DNA of 64,000 nt from Thiomicrospira aerophila AL3 (GCF_000227665.2 NZ_CP007030.1:558001-622000), one strand, 5' to 3'. Counted from the first letter of the stretch, positions 48,726-57,551 are shown. Notes: generated by a model not told the origin, from the sequence alone. Numbers and translations: made by a program.

Positions 48726-48914
48726 AATCAATTCCTGCGCCAAATAAATGTTTTGTGGGTAGCAACATTGCAATTGTTAGGGTTGTGAATAAAAAAATAT
48801 TTTTATTCGGATATTACCCTAGGTAATGGTGTTGTAAATCAGTGAGTTAGCGTTCAAAGATTAAATAATATTTAAACTTTGTGATTTAACTATTGTTACC
48901 GCATGGTAAATAAA

Positions 48915-48961
48915 GCACTACATATTGTTGTTTTCGTTTATATAGATGCAAAATATAGTAA
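48915..48961. promoter_or_regulatory. Tandem NrdR-box-like sites upstream of nrdA
   Basis: Compared with the NrdR consensus ACACTATATATAGTGT, 48915-48930 (GCACTACATATTGTTG) matches 11 of 16 positions and 48946-48961 (ATGCAAAATATAGTAA) matches 10 of 16. Their centres are exactly 31 bp apart, the three-turn spacing typical of paired NrdR boxes. They lie in the 413-bp gap between nrdA and the diguanylate cyclase gene. Confidence 0.55.
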
Positions 48962-48997
48962 ATTTGTCGATGAAGTGCAAGCTAAAAATCTGTCAGG

Positions 48998-49089
48998 TTA
49001 TGCACAGGTATTTTGGGTGAGATTTGTTGATGAAGGGGCGTAAAACTTGGTAAATAAAGGACTGCCCCTGTGGATAACCCTGTGGAAAG
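48998..49089. promoter_or_regulatory. DnaA boxes upstream of nrdA
   Basis: TTATGCACA at 48998-49006 (plus strand) and TTATCCACA at 49069-49077 (minus strand) both fit TTWTNCACA, the second being the perfect high-affinity box. CTTTCCACA (49081-49089, minus strand) is a near match. DnaA is known to control nrdAB in Escherichia coli. Apart from these and the NrdR-like boxes the gap shows nothing but AT-rich sequence. Confidence 0.55.
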
Positions 49090-49138
49090 GATATAAATTT
49101 TATTTAAATTTAGTTTGTTTTAAGACGAGTGGTCAGCG

Positions 49139-50170
49139 TTAGAGCTGATGTTCGCCTCTTACCGTGTTACGTTTGGCTTTTGCCGCATAGAGTGCTTTGT
49201 CAGCACGCTGAAATAATTGGTCCTGGGTTTCGCCAATTTGATACATAGCGACACCTATTGATACGGTCATGTGCAATGGATCTTTGTGACCACGAATATG
49301 TAGGGACTTTCGTGCAATACTGTTGCGGATGTTTTCAGCAAACCTTAGCGCATTGTCATAGGTGATTTTGTTTAATAGGATAATGAACTCTTCACCACCA
49401 TAGCGGGCGATGCGGTCATGTCCCTTGGTTTCAGCATCCAGTAATTTTGCAATGTAGCGTAATGTCGTGTCGCCCACTAAGTGACCGTATTTATCATTCA
49501 CGTTTTTAAAATGATCAAGATCGATAACCAGCATGCAAAATGTTTCAGCCTTGGTTTTTGCCAGCTCGATGTGTTCGGCAATCATTTCATCTAAACTGTG
49601 GCGGTTTGGAATACCGGTTAATGAATCTGTTTTAGCAAGTTTATGCGCATTTTTTAAGTCTTCGCGGAGTTTATCAATCAGAACTGACCATTCATCCAGT
49701 TTATTTTGGAGTTGAACGGTTGCTTGGCAAATATGTTTAATCGGCGGAATAATGTGGCTATTAACATAGTCAGTTACCGCTTCTTTGGTTTCACAGGCGG
49801 CAATGCCGGCAAGGTTTTGGCTAAGTTGGGCTTGCTGTTCGCCAGATGTGCGATTCCATGACTGGGTGTCGCCAATCGCTTGATGAATAAGTTGGTGGAC
49901 TTCAGCGGTGGGTAGGTTAATCGCTAGTGCCGATTTAATCAGGTCTTGATAAATCGGCATGGCTAGATCGTCTTGGTATTGCTTGGCTTCAATTAGCTCT
50001 TTTAATTGCTTAGTTAACTCGGGATCAATATCACTTAATAGTTCAAAGATAAGCGTAAAGTGAATCGGGTTGGGCGCTAATCCAAGTTTGTCGATTTCTT
50101 TGAGTGTTTCCTGTGCAATTTTTTTGGTTTGTGAGACTGTGCCCTGGTAACGAAGTTTATTTTTAGCCAT
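49139..50170 (-). CDS. Diguanylate cyclase with helical N-terminal domain
   Basis: A 343-residue soluble protein: an all-helical N-terminal region (about 1-165) of unknown function and a GGDEF domain (175-340). The active site RYGGEEF is intact, and metal and substrate motifs (DLDHFKNVNDKYGH, and SIGVAMY near the end) are present, so it should make c-di-GMP. The position expected for the RxxD inhibitory site reads KGHD, so product inhibition at that site is probably lost. No membrane helices or receiver. It stands alone upstream of nrdAB on the same strand. Confidence 0.88.
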   Translation of the reverse strand: MAKNKLRYQGTVSQTKKIAQETLKEIDKLGLAPNPIHFTLIFELLSDIDPELTKQLKELIEAKQYQDDLAMPIYQDLIKSALAINLPTAEVHQLIHQAIGDTQSWNRTSGEQQAQLSQNLAGIAACETKEAVTDYVNSHIIPPIKHICQATVQLQNKLDEWSVLIDKLREDLKNAHKLAKTDSLTGIPNRHSLDEMIAEHIELAKTKAETFCMLVIDLDHFKNVNDKYGHLVGDTTLRYIAKLLDAETKGHDRIARYGGEEFIILLNKITYDNALRFAENIRNSIARKSLHIRGHKDPLHMTVSIGVAMYQIGETQDQLFQRADKALYAAKAKRNTVRGEHQL

Positions 50171-50295
50171 AGTTAAACCTAAACACCCAATTTGGTTAGC
50201 ATAGTTATATTATTAATTAATTATCGCAGTTTTTAAGAGTTTGTGTATGTGAAAATACGGTTATTTAATTCTAGATTGGTTTTGAGGTCGGTTTA

Positions 50296-50694
50296 ATGAA
50301 CTTACAACAAAAATTACCCGGTGAGGTTTTGAGCGATTCGATTCGTGGACGGGTGTGGTTGATGGCTCCGAATGGCGAGAGCTATTTTGGTAAGGGGCGT
50401 ATTTTATTACTTGAACGTATTGCCGAATGCGGGTCAATCAGTCAGGCGGCCAAGTCAATGAATATGTCTTATAAAAAGGCGTGGCGTTTGGTTGATGAAA
50501 TGAATCAAGCGGCAGCCGAGCCCTTGGTGGTGAGTGAAGCCGGTGGACGTCAGGGTGGTGGCACGCGGATTACACCGGCTGCCGAACGGGTGATTGCGCA
50601 GTACCATCAATTGCATGCCGCTTTGCTGGCCTTTTGTGCTGAGCAGGAGCGAATTTTAGCTAGGCAAGATACGGCTGATGGGTCGAGTGAATAA
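50296..50694 (+). CDS. ModE-type winged-helix DNA-binding protein without a molybdate-binding domain
   Basis: A 132-residue protein resembling the N-terminal half of ModE: LLERIAECGSISQAAKSMNMSYKKAWRLVDEMN is the LysR-like helix-turn-helix (residues about 38-70), followed by the wing GGRQGGGTRITPAAE. ModE's C-terminal MOP-type molybdate-binding domains are missing, as in several stand-alone relatives. Target genes are unknown. The next gene, an outer-membrane protein, is on the same strand but behind its own sigma-54-type promoter and a terminator. Confidence 0.8.
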   Translation: MNLQQKLPGEVLSDSIRGRVWLMAPNGESYFGKGRILLLERIAECGSISQAAKSMNMSYKKAWRLVDEMNQAAAEPLVVSEAGGRQGGGTRITPAAERVIAQYHQLHAALLAFCAEQERILARQDTADGSSE

Positions 50695-50706
50695 TAGTTT
50701 TATTTT

Positions 50707-50728
50707 GGTGCAGTGTTGCACCTTTTTT
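50707..50728 (+). terminator. Terminator after the ModE-like gene
   Basis: GGTGCA (50707-50712), loop GTGT, TGCACC (50717-50722), followed by six T residues. Confidence 0.65.
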
Positions 50729-50808
50729 GGTTTTTAGTGCTGGTTAAAAATTTACTTATAGGTTGTATTTTTATTTAAGTGATTGTTTTTTATAGTTTTG
50801 TTATTTAT

Positions 50809-50825
50809 TTGGCACGATAAAAGCT
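50809..50825 (+). promoter_or_regulatory. Sigma-54 (RpoN)-type promoter
   Basis: TTGGCACG (50809-50816) is a perfect -24 element. Four bases later AAGCT (50821-50825) matches the essential GC of the -12 element TTGCW; spacing GG-N10-GC is exact. The start codon of the porin-like gene lies 49 bp downstream. Confidence 0.6.
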
Positions 50826-50874
50826 AATATTTTTTCGAGTTTAGCTCTTGTTAGTCATAAAAAGGAAAACAAAC

Positions 50875-51585
50875 ATGAAAAATGCATTCAAACTTAAATC
50901 TTTAGCGTTATCTGTTGCAGTGGCTTCATCGTCAATGGCGGTCATGGCGCCTAATGTTGCTCAAGCGGAATTGACCGGTAATATTGGTTTAATGTCAGAG
51001 TATTATTTCCGCGGTATACAACAATCTGATGGGGTTTCACCAGAATTTGGTATTGATTATGAGCATGAGTCTGGTTTTTATATTGGTGCTTGGTCGGCAA
51101 AGGTAGATGAACAAGATATTGAATACGACATCTATGGTGGTTATGAAACTGAAATCAGTGGTTTTACACTTGGTGCGGGTTTTACCCTGTATCGTTATTT
51201 AGAGCGTGATTGGGATACAGCTTATGACGAGCTTAATCTCTGGGCAGGTTATGGTCCGTTTACGTTAATGGTTGATCGCGGTTTGCACCGTGACCAAGAA
51301 GATGCTGACGGCAAGAAAGGTGATCGTGATTACACTGTTGTAAGTGTAGCCGCAGAGTATGCTGGCTTCTATGGTGTGTATGGTCGTGGTATGGGCTTTC
51401 TGCCAGATGAAGACAATGCTCAGAAAGGCGAAGATCACACTTGGGTTCAGTTAGGCTATAGCACTGAAATCTACACGGATACCACAATTGACTTCTCTAT
51501 TCTTCGTTCAAGTAAAGAAGCAACTGGTGATAAAGAGCGCACCACTCTGTTGCTAGGTATCAACAAGTCATTTAGCTTTATGTAA
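50875..51585 (+). CDS. TorF/TIGR02001-type putative porin
   Basis: A 236-residue exported beta-barrel. I chose ATG 50875 (AAAAGGAAAAC upstream) over an earlier in-frame start because a normal signal peptide follows directly, ending AQA near residue 31. The mature start ELTGNIGLMSEYYFRGIQQS and the SGFYIGAWSAKVD strand are signatures of the Gcw_chp/TIGR02001 family. It ends in a hydrophobic Phe-Met. The family is often found near nitrogen-regulation genes (glnK-amtB), which fits the sigma-54-type promoter. What it transports is unknown. Confidence 0.8.
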   Translation: MKNAFKLKSLALSVAVASSSMAVMAPNVAQAELTGNIGLMSEYYFRGIQQSDGVSPEFGIDYEHESGFYIGAWSAKVDEQDIEYDIYGGYETEISGFTLGAGFTLYRYLERDWDTAYDELNLWAGYGPFTLMVDRGLHRDQEDADGKKGDRDYTVVSVAAEYAGFYGVYGRGMGFLPDEDNAQKGEDHTWVQLGYSTEIYTDTTIDFSILRSSKEATGDKERTTLLLGINKSFSFM

Positions 51586-51594
51586 TGCAAGTTA

Positions 51595-51621
51595 GGCTCA
51601 CTGCGAAGTGAGCCGTGTTTT
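51595..51621 (+). terminator. Terminator after the porin-like gene
   Basis: GGCTCACT (51595-51602), loop GCGA, AGTGAGCC (51607-51614), then GTGTTTT. Confidence 0.75.
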
Positions 51622-51663
51622 CCGATTTATGCTGTCGGATTCCTTGGTTAGTATCCTCGTAGG

Positions 51664-51710
51664 CCTTGTGCAAGCAAGGTTTTTTCAGGCCCCTCGCGGG
51701 CCTGCTTTTT
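51664..51710 (+). terminator. Two further hairpin-plus-T-tract terminators in series
   Basis: CCTTG (51664-51668) / CAAGG (51675-51679) followed by six T residues, then CAGGCCC (51686-51692) / GGGCCTG (51698-51704) followed by CTTTTT. With the hairpin at 51595 they make three in 120 bp, which blocks read-through into the convergent anmK or ends a short unannotated RNA. Confidence 0.6.
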
Positions 51711-51731
51711 ATATATGATTTTTTATTTTGG

Positions 51732-52823
51732 CTAGCTTCCCTGCCAACATCCACCCAAAATACACGCCTTGCTACTGCCGGTGACCCCAGTTAAATCGAC
51801 TGGTTTACCTAACCAGGCCTGCTGCGCCAGCCATGCACACAGCATCCCCTCAATAGCTAAAGGATCGGTCTGGTAATCTGCCGTGGTCATTACCTGTTGG
51901 GTGCCAATTTTATGCTGCAAGCGCGTTAATAGCGTGCGATTTAAACTGCCGCCGCCGCAGATTATCACCGGTGCGAACGCTTGGTTTATATTATTGGCTA
52001 GGGTGATGGCCGTGAGTTCATTAAGGGTGCTGAGTAGTTCTATAGGCGCTTGCCAGGCGCTAGCGGGTAAGCGTGCTTGTAACCAGGCCTGGTTAAAATA
52101 GTCGCGCCCCGCGCTTTTGGGCGGTGGTTTGGCAAAGTATGGATCGCTCAATAAGGCTTGTAACCAGGCCTGGTTGGGGGTCGCCTGTGCGGCCAGCTCA
52201 CCCTGGGCATCGTAGCGGCAGTTTAAATAGGCTTGGCAAATTTCATCCATCAAACCGTTGCCTGGGCCGGTATCCCAGCCCTGCAATGGCGTATTAGGGC
52301 TAATGAGGCTGACATTGGCAATGCCACCAATATTCACCATCCAGGCTTGCTGCAGCGCTTTGCTGTGTAACCAGGCCTGGTGAAACAGCGGGGCGAGGGG
52401 CGCGCCTTGGCCTCCGAGTGCCATATCATCGACGCGAAAATCCGCGTAGGTGGTAATGCCGGTGCGTTTAGCAATCACCGCTGGGTGACCTATTTGTAAG
52501 CTCATGCCGAGTTGGGGTGCATGAAACAGGGTATGGCCATGACTGCCTAAGGCGGTAATCTGCTCGGGTAGCATGTCATGTTGGTCAATAAGGTTGAGCG
52601 TCGCTTGGGCGAAGGCGTCGCCAAGATCGCGCTCTAGCTGAGCCAACTCTAGCAGGCTAATGTGTGTTTGCTTGTTGAGGTTTTTTAGCGCAGCCGCGTG
52701 CGGCAGTGGATGGGTGTAGCGCCCGATCAGTTGCATGTCTTGCTGTTCGAAGGCGACCAGACAGGCTTCAATGCCATCGGCACTGGTGCCGGACATCAAG
52801 CCAATAAAATACTGTCTGTTCAT
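51732..52823 (-). CDS. anmK: Anhydro-N-acetylmuramic acid kinase
   Basis: A 363-residue sugar kinase of peptidoglycan recycling: it cleaves and phosphorylates anhydro-MurNAc to MurNAc-6-phosphate in the cytoplasm. Motifs seen: GLMSGTSADGIE at the N-terminus, GSHGHTLFHAP, VNIGGIANVSLI, DTGPGNGLMD, and ICGGGSLN near the C-terminus. Four copies of CAGGCCTG (51814, 52084, 52165, 52372) all encode Gln-Ala-Trp-Leu within otherwise variable surface segments, the densest cluster in the window. It is the last gene of a minus-strand set with the M23 peptidase (9-bp gap) and tusA. Confidence 0.92.
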   Translation of the reverse strand: MNRQYFIGLMSGTSADGIEACLVAFEQQDMQLIGRYTHPLPHAAALKNLNKQTHISLLELAQLERDLGDAFAQATLNLIDQHDMLPEQITALGSHGHTLFHAPQLGMSLQIGHPAVIAKRTGITTYADFRVDDMALGGQGAPLAPLFHQAWLHSKALQQAWMVNIGGIANVSLISPNTPLQGWDTGPGNGLMDEICQAYLNCRYDAQGELAAQATPNQAWLQALLSDPYFAKPPPKSAGRDYFNQAWLQARLPASAWQAPIELLSTLNELTAITLANNINQAFAPVIICGGGSLNRTLLTRLQHKIGTQQVMTTADYQTDPLAIEGMLCAWLAQQAWLGKPVDLTGVTGSSKACILGGCWQGS

Positions 52824-52832
52824 TGGGTTAAG

Positions 52833-54131
52833 CTATTCAAATAGCTTGGCGAGTTGGGTAATGCTTGGGTCGGTGCGGCGCAATTGAGCGTTCAGCAGGC
52901 CTGCCCATTGGGCAAAAACCGGTTGTAGTTCTTTAGCCACCGGGTCGCCGCCTGGAAATTCAACGGTAAGTGGGTCGTGATGCACGCCATTAATACGGAA
53001 TTCATAATGCAGATGAGGCCCGGTTGCAAGACCGGTCATGCCAACATAACCAATGACGTCGCCCTGTTTAACGCGTTGTCCTTGTTTGAATTTGCCAAAG
53101 CGTGACATATGGCCATAAACGGTTTCATAACGCCCGGCGTGTTGCAAGATGATGTAGTTGCCATAGCCGCGACCCCAGCCACGGAATTTAACCGTACCAT
53201 CGCCAGCAGCATAAATGGGGGTGCCGGTTGGAGCGGCATAATCAACGCCCTTGTGGTCACGAATTTCTTGTAATACCGGGTGGTAGCGACCACGCTGAAA
53301 ACGTGAGCTAATCCGCGTATAGTTAATCGGGTTGCGCATAAAGGCTTTGCGGAGGTTGTCGCCATTTTCATTGAAATAGCCTAGCAGCTCACCTTCGTGT
53401 TCAAAGCGAAAGGCGTTAATCGTTCGATTACGATGCTTGAGGTGCAGTTGTGCAGCTAAAATGGCGCCGTCACCTATGTATTGGCCATCAATATAGCGGC
53501 GTTCATAAACAATAGTAAATTCGTCGCCTTCGCGTAATTCACGGACAAAATCGACTTCCCAGGAGTAGATGTCAGCTAAGTTCATAATGGTGCGTGGACT
53601 GGCACCTACGGCTTGCACGCCTAAATAAAAGGAGTCATTAATTTCACCTGATGCCATCACAATACGAGTTTTAACTTCCTTATGTTCGGCGTAGATGGTC
53701 ATACCCTTATCAAGCTCTTCATTCATTTCCAGAATGTAGGTGAGAGTGGGGCTACGATTAAGTTCCATGCGGGCTAATTCGTCATCCGCGGTCAGCCACA
53801 TAATGATCTCGTCACCTGAGCGTAATCGGGTGAAGTAATGGGCATTTTCATGGCGGCCAATGCGCCAAAGCAGGTTGCCATTGTCGGCAACGATTTGAAG
53901 AGCATGACCTAAACCTTGGTTGCGCTGCAGGGTGTAGCGTACTTCCCGCAGTTCAGGGCTGAAATTTTCGGTTTGTTGTTGGCTTTGGGTGTTGTTAATT
54001 TGGCGTTCTGGCAGTTCAAGGTTTAGGCGTTGGTAATCTTGCGCCATAATGGGTTGGCTTAGCCAAGCTAGGCCTAATAGCATTACAACAAAAAAGAGGG
54101 TAAGTAAGCGAATTCGTGGTGCTTGAGTCAT
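52833..54131 (-). CDS. M23-family cell-wall endopeptidase (MepM/OapA-like)
   Basis: A 432-residue protein with an N-terminal membrane anchor or signal (about 10-30), a LysM-like or OapA-type middle region (about 90-160), and a C-terminal LytM/M23 domain (about 285-410). Zinc ligands are visible in HKGVDYAAP (HxxxD), and HLHYEF near the end completes the site. MepM-type enzymes cleave peptidoglycan cross-links to let the wall grow. Its neighbour anmK recycles the resulting wall fragments. CAGGCCTG lies at 52896. Confidence 0.87.
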   Translation of the reverse strand: MTQAPRIRLLTLFFVVMLLGLAWLSQPIMAQDYQRLNLELPERQINNTQSQQQTENFSPELREVRYTLQRNQGLGHALQIVADNGNLLWRIGRHENAHYFTRLRSGDEIIMWLTADDELARMELNRSPTLTYILEMNEELDKGMTIYAEHKEVKTRIVMASGEINDSFYLGVQAVGASPRTIMNLADIYSWEVDFVRELREGDEFTIVYERRYIDGQYIGDGAILAAQLHLKHRNRTINAFRFEHEGELLGYFNENGDNLRKAFMRNPINYTRISSRFQRGRYHPVLQEIRDHKGVDYAAPTGTPIYAAGDGTVKFRGWGRGYGNYIILQHAGRYETVYGHMSRFGKFKQGQRVKQGDVIGYVGMTGLATGPHLHYEFRINGVHHDPLTVEFPGGDPVAKELQPVFAQWAGLLNAQLRRTDPSITQLAKLFE

Positions 54132-54140
54132 AAGCGGATC

Positions 54141-54416
54141 CTAACTGGATGAAATATTTTTGTGTAATTTTAGCTGAATTTTCCAATTTGGGGGCGCAAG
54201 TTGTTGTTCAGGGGCATTAAAAATAGTCACACTCATCAGTTGGTGCTTGTTAATTCGGCACCAGCTAGCGAGGTCTTTTTCAGCGGCCGGGTCGGTTACC
54301 CAAACTTCAATTAGGCAGCCATCTGGCAGTTGGCGAGCCGCTTGTTGGGTTTTTATGACCGGCATCGGGCATTTTAGTCCCCGCAAGTCGAGGGTGTGAG
54401 GTTGATCTGACGGCAT
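54141..54416 (-). CDS. TusA-family sulfur carrier protein
   Basis: A 91-residue protein with the TusA signature near its start, LDLRGLKCPMPVIKTQ, in which the Cys of CPMP carries a persulfide. Length and the DPAAEKDLASWC helix fit the family. TusA moves sulfur for tRNA thiolation and, in sulfur oxidisers, for cytoplasmic sulfur oxidation. The gene is next to wall and translation genes rather than a dsr or hdr cluster, so a housekeeping role is slightly more likely. Divergent from glyQ. Confidence 0.85.
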   Translation of the reverse strand: MPSDQPHTLDLRGLKCPMPVIKTQQAARQLPDGCLIEVWVTDPAAEKDLASWCRINKHQLMSVTIFNAPEQQLAPPNWKIQLKLHKNISSS

Positions 54417-54434
54417 AAATCATCCTTTTTAGGG

Positions 54435-54440
54435 TATAAT
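54435..54440 (+). promoter_or_regulatory. Probable -10 element for glyQS
   Basis: Perfect TATAAT about 98 bp before the glyQ start. No good -35 element lies at the right distance. Confidence 0.35.
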
Positions 54441-54537
54441 CGCGCTAATTTTTTTATTTTTGAGCTTGAACGCACGCGGCTTTAGCCAAAGTCTGGTCGT
54501 ATGGGTTCGATTCGTCATTTTAACCGAGGATGGAAGC

Positions 54538-55476
54538 GTGTCAAATAAGCAACTCGTCGCTGATGTATCCAGTTTTCAAGGCCTAATTCAAACTTTACAA
54601 GCCTATTGGGCGGCACAAGGCTGTGTCGTATTGCAACCCTATGATAATGAAATGGGCGCGGGTACCTTTCACCCGGCGACTTTTTTGCGCGCGATCGGTC
54701 CCGAGCCATGGCGTGCAGCCTATGTGCAACCGAGTCGTCGTCCAACCGATGGCCGTTATGGCGAAAACCCGAATCGACTGCAGCATTATTATCAATTTCA
54801 AGTCATGCTGAAGCCGTCGCCCGCTAATATTCAAGAATTGTATTTAGATTCATTGCGCCATCTAGGTATTGACCCGCTAGAGCATGATATTCGTTTTGTA
54901 GAGGATAATTGGGAGTCGCCGACCTTGGGGGCTTGGGGCTTAGGTTGGGAAGTGTGGCTTAATGGCATGGAAGTGACTCAGTTTACTTATTTCCAGCAGG
55001 TGGGTGGTTTGGAGTGTCGTCCAGTCACCGGTGAAATCACCTATGGTCTTGAGCGGATTGCCATGTATCTGCAAGGCGTGGATAGTGTGTATGATTTAAC
55101 CTGGGTGGATGGACCGCAAGGCAAAGTGACCTATGGTGATGTCTTTCATCAAAACGAAGTGGAAATGTCGGCCTACAATTTTGAACATGCTGATGTGCCG
55201 CATTTATTTAATCAATTTGATGCCTGTGAAAAAGCCTTTGCCGGATTAATTGCCGCCGGCCTGCCCTTGCCCGCTTATGAGCAAGTATTAAAAGCCTCGC
55301 ATACTTTCAACCTGTTAGATGCGCGTCATGCAATTAGTGTGACTGAGCGTGCGCGCTTTATTGGCCGAGTTCGTGCCATGGCGCGTGATGTGGCGCAGGC
55401 TTATTTTAATGGTCGTGAGGCATTAGGATTTCCATTGGTTAAAACAGATACTGCAGGGCAAGAGGGAGCGAAATAA
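54538..55476 (+). CDS. glyQ: Glycyl-tRNA synthetase alpha subunit
   Basis: A 312-residue catalytic subunit of the tetrameric glycyl-tRNA synthetase. I chose GTG 54538 (GAGG eight bases upstream) because the protein then begins just before [17 protein letters not shown], as in known GlyQ; the longer frame upstream is non-coding in character. Highly conserved stretches include [37 protein letters not shown] and [20 protein letters not shown]. It is followed by glyS with a TAATG overlap. Confidence 0.93.
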   Translation: MSNKQLVADVSSFQGLIQTLQAYWAAQGCVVLQPYDNEMGAGTFHPATFLRAIGPEPWRAAYVQPSRRPTDGRYGENPNRLQHYYQFQVMLKPSPANIQELYLDSLRHLGIDPLEHDIRFVEDNWESPTLGAWGLGWEVWLNGMEVTQFTYFQQVGGLECRPVTGEITYGLERIAMYLQGVDSVYDLTWVDGPQGKVTYGDVFHQNEVEMSAYNFEHADVPHLFNQFDACEKAFAGLIAAGLPLPAYEQVLKASHTFNLLDARHAISVTERARFIGRVRAMARDVAQAYFNGREALGFPLVKTDTAGQEGAK

Positions 55477-57551
55477 TGCTGGCGCAACAAGATATTTTGG
55501 TCGAAATTGGTACAGAAGAGCTGCCACCTAAGTCGTTACAAACCTTGGCAAAATCTTTGGCAAGCGGTTTAGAAACGGGCTTGCAACAAGCTAATCTCAG
55601 TTATGGTCTGGTGCATGTCTATGCGGCACCACGTCGTTTAGCAGTGTGGGTTGAAGCGGCGCAAACTCAGCAAGCCGATCAAACGCTTGAGCGTAAAGGG
55701 CCTGCCTTGCAAGCAGCCTATGATCAAGACGGTCAGCCGACCAAGGCGTTGTTAGGTTTTGCGCGGTCGTGTGGCTTAGAGTTGAGCGAACTATTTACTG
55801 AAGAAACTGACAAGGGCGCCTGGTTAATGGCGCGTCAAGTTAAGCCGGGTGCCGCCTTAACAAGTCTATTACCAGGCTTGGTTGAGCAGGCATTAAAACA
55901 CTTGCCGATTCCAAAGCCGATGCGTTGGGGCGATTCAGCGATTGAATTTGTGCGCCCAGTCCATTGGGTAGTATTAATGTTGGGTGATCAAGTGGTGCCC
56001 GCGACGATTCTAGGTTTGCCAACGGGGAATACTACCCGAGGTCATCGTTTCCATGCGCCGGAAGAAATCGAGATTTCATTACCGAGTGAATATGCGTCTA
56101 TTCTTGCAGAACAAGGTTTTGTGTTGGCCGACTTTGATCAGCGTCGTGAGCGTATTCGCGAGCAGGTCGCACGCGTGGCGGATAGCTTTGATGCGCGTCC
56201 AGTGATTGATGAGGCCTTGCTTGATGAGGTGACGGCGTTGAATGAATGGCCGAATGCCTTGGCGGGTTGTTTTGATGAACAATTTTTGCAGGTGCCGGCT
56301 GAATGCTTAGTGTCGGCGATGAAAGGCCATCAAAAGTTTTTCCATTGCCTGGCACCAAATGGTGAGTTGATGGCACGTTTTATTACCGTCAGTAACATTG
56401 CCAGTCAAAATCCGGCGGCGGTGGTATCGGGCAATGAGCGCGTCATCCGTCCTCGTTTATCTGATGCGCAATTCTTTTGGAATCAAGATCGCAAACAATC
56501 CCTAGAAGCTTTTCTACCGGCACTTGAAAAAGTCGTATTCCAGCAACAACTTGGTACAGTCGCTAACAAAATTGGGCGTTTAGAACAGCTTGCTAGTGAG
56601 TTAGCGACCGAGTTGAATGCAGAGCCGGCGGCGGCAATGCGTGCCGCGCGTTTGGCTAAATGTGATTTGATGAGTTTGATGGTCGGTGAATTTCCTGAAT
56701 TACAGGGCACGATGGGACGTTATTATGCTTTGCAACAGGGTGAAGCTGATGCGGTCGCGCAAGCCATAGAGCAACATTATTGGCCTCGTTTTGCCGGTGA
56801 TGCTCTGCCGCAAGACACCTTGGCGCAGATTGTCGCTTTGGCTGATCGTCTTGATACCATTGTGGGTATTTATGCTATAGGTCAAGGACCGACCGGTGAT
56901 AAGGATCCGTTTGCCTTACGTCGTGCGGCCTTAGGCTTGGCGCGTATTGTGATTGAAGCAGGCCTGCCTATTGATATTACGCACTGGGTGGCGCGTGCCG
57001 CTGCAGCCTATCCGCAGTTGCAAATTAGTGCTGAACAGCAGGCTGAGATTGTGGCGTTTATTGTGTCGCGCTTGAAGTCCTACTATCAAGATGAAGGTGT
57101 TTCTGCACAGGTATTTGATGCGGTGCGGGATACGGGCGTGACGCGTTTGTTAGAGTTGAATCAACGCATTCAAGCGGTGCGTCATTTTGCCAGTTTAGAA
57201 CAAGCTGAAAGTCTATCAGCGGCAAATAAACGGATTGCGAACATCTTGAAAAAAGTCGCGCAACCCTGGCCAGATGCGGTGGTGGAAACGCGTTTTGAGC
57301 AGGATGCTGAGCGTGCGCTCTGGGCGGCGTTTTGTCAGGTGCGTGCCGAGAGTTTAGCGGCGATGGCGCAGGGTGACTATCAGCAGGCACTGGTGGTGTT
57401 AGCGGTGTTGCGTGAACCGGTGGATGCGTTTTTTGATCAGGTGCACGTGATGGCTGATGACGCGGAACTACAAGCGAATCGCATCGCGATGTTGAATCAT
57501 ATTCGTCAAGCTTTTTTAGCGGTCGCGGATATTTCTCGGTTGGCAAATTAA
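55476..57551 (+). CDS. glyS: Glycyl-tRNA synthetase beta subunit
   Basis: A 691-residue subunit with the N-terminal LVEIGTEELPPKSL signature, the central RPVHWVVLMLGD region, a GNERVIRPRLSDAQFFWNQD block, and a C-terminal anticodon-binding domain (DALRQ-like; VRDTGVTRLLELNQRI). Needed with GlyQ to charge tRNA-Gly. It overlaps glyQ by one base and gmhB by one base (TAATG at both junctions), so the four genes glyQ-glyS-gmhB-plsC form one operon. CAGGCCTG lies at 56959. Confidence 0.95.
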   Translation: MLAQQDILVEIGTEELPPKSLQTLAKSLASGLETGLQQANLSYGLVHVYAAPRRLAVWVEAAQTQQADQTLERKGPALQAAYDQDGQPTKALLGFARSCGLELSELFTEETDKGAWLMARQVKPGAALTSLLPGLVEQALKHLPIPKPMRWGDSAIEFVRPVHWVVLMLGDQVVPATILGLPTGNTTRGHRFHAPEEIEISLPSEYASILAEQGFVLADFDQRRERIREQVARVADSFDARPVIDEALLDEVTALNEWPNALAGCFDEQFLQVPAECLVSAMKGHQKFFHCLAPNGELMARFITVSNIASQNPAAVVSGNERVIRPRLSDAQFFWNQDRKQSLEAFLPALEKVVFQQQLGTVANKIGRLEQLASELATELNAEPAAAMRAARLAKCDLMSLMVGEFPELQGTMGRYYALQQGEADAVAQAIEQHYWPRFAGDALPQDTLAQIVALADRLDTIVGIYAIGQGPTGDKDPFALRRAALGLARIVIEAGLPIDITHWVARAAAAYPQLQISAEQQAEIVAFIVSRLKSYYQDEGVSAQVFDAVRDTGVTRLLELNQRIQAVRHFASLEQAESLSAANKRIANILKKVAQPWPDAVVETRFEQDAERALWAAFCQVRAESLAAMAQGDYQQALVVLAVLREPVDAFFDQVHVMADDAELQANRIAMLNHIRQAFLAVADISRLAN

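Noticed and set aside
48726-49138. DnaA boxes as a possible replication origin
   Set aside because: Only two or three boxes, no dnaA, dnaN or other origin-linked gene and no AT-rich unwinding repeat set. nrdAB control is the simpler explanation.
51686-51704. CAGGCCC...GGGCCTG resembling the CAGGCCTG repeat
   Set aside because: The arms are split by a loop and followed by a T tract, so it is a terminator hairpin, not a copy of the iterated palindrome.
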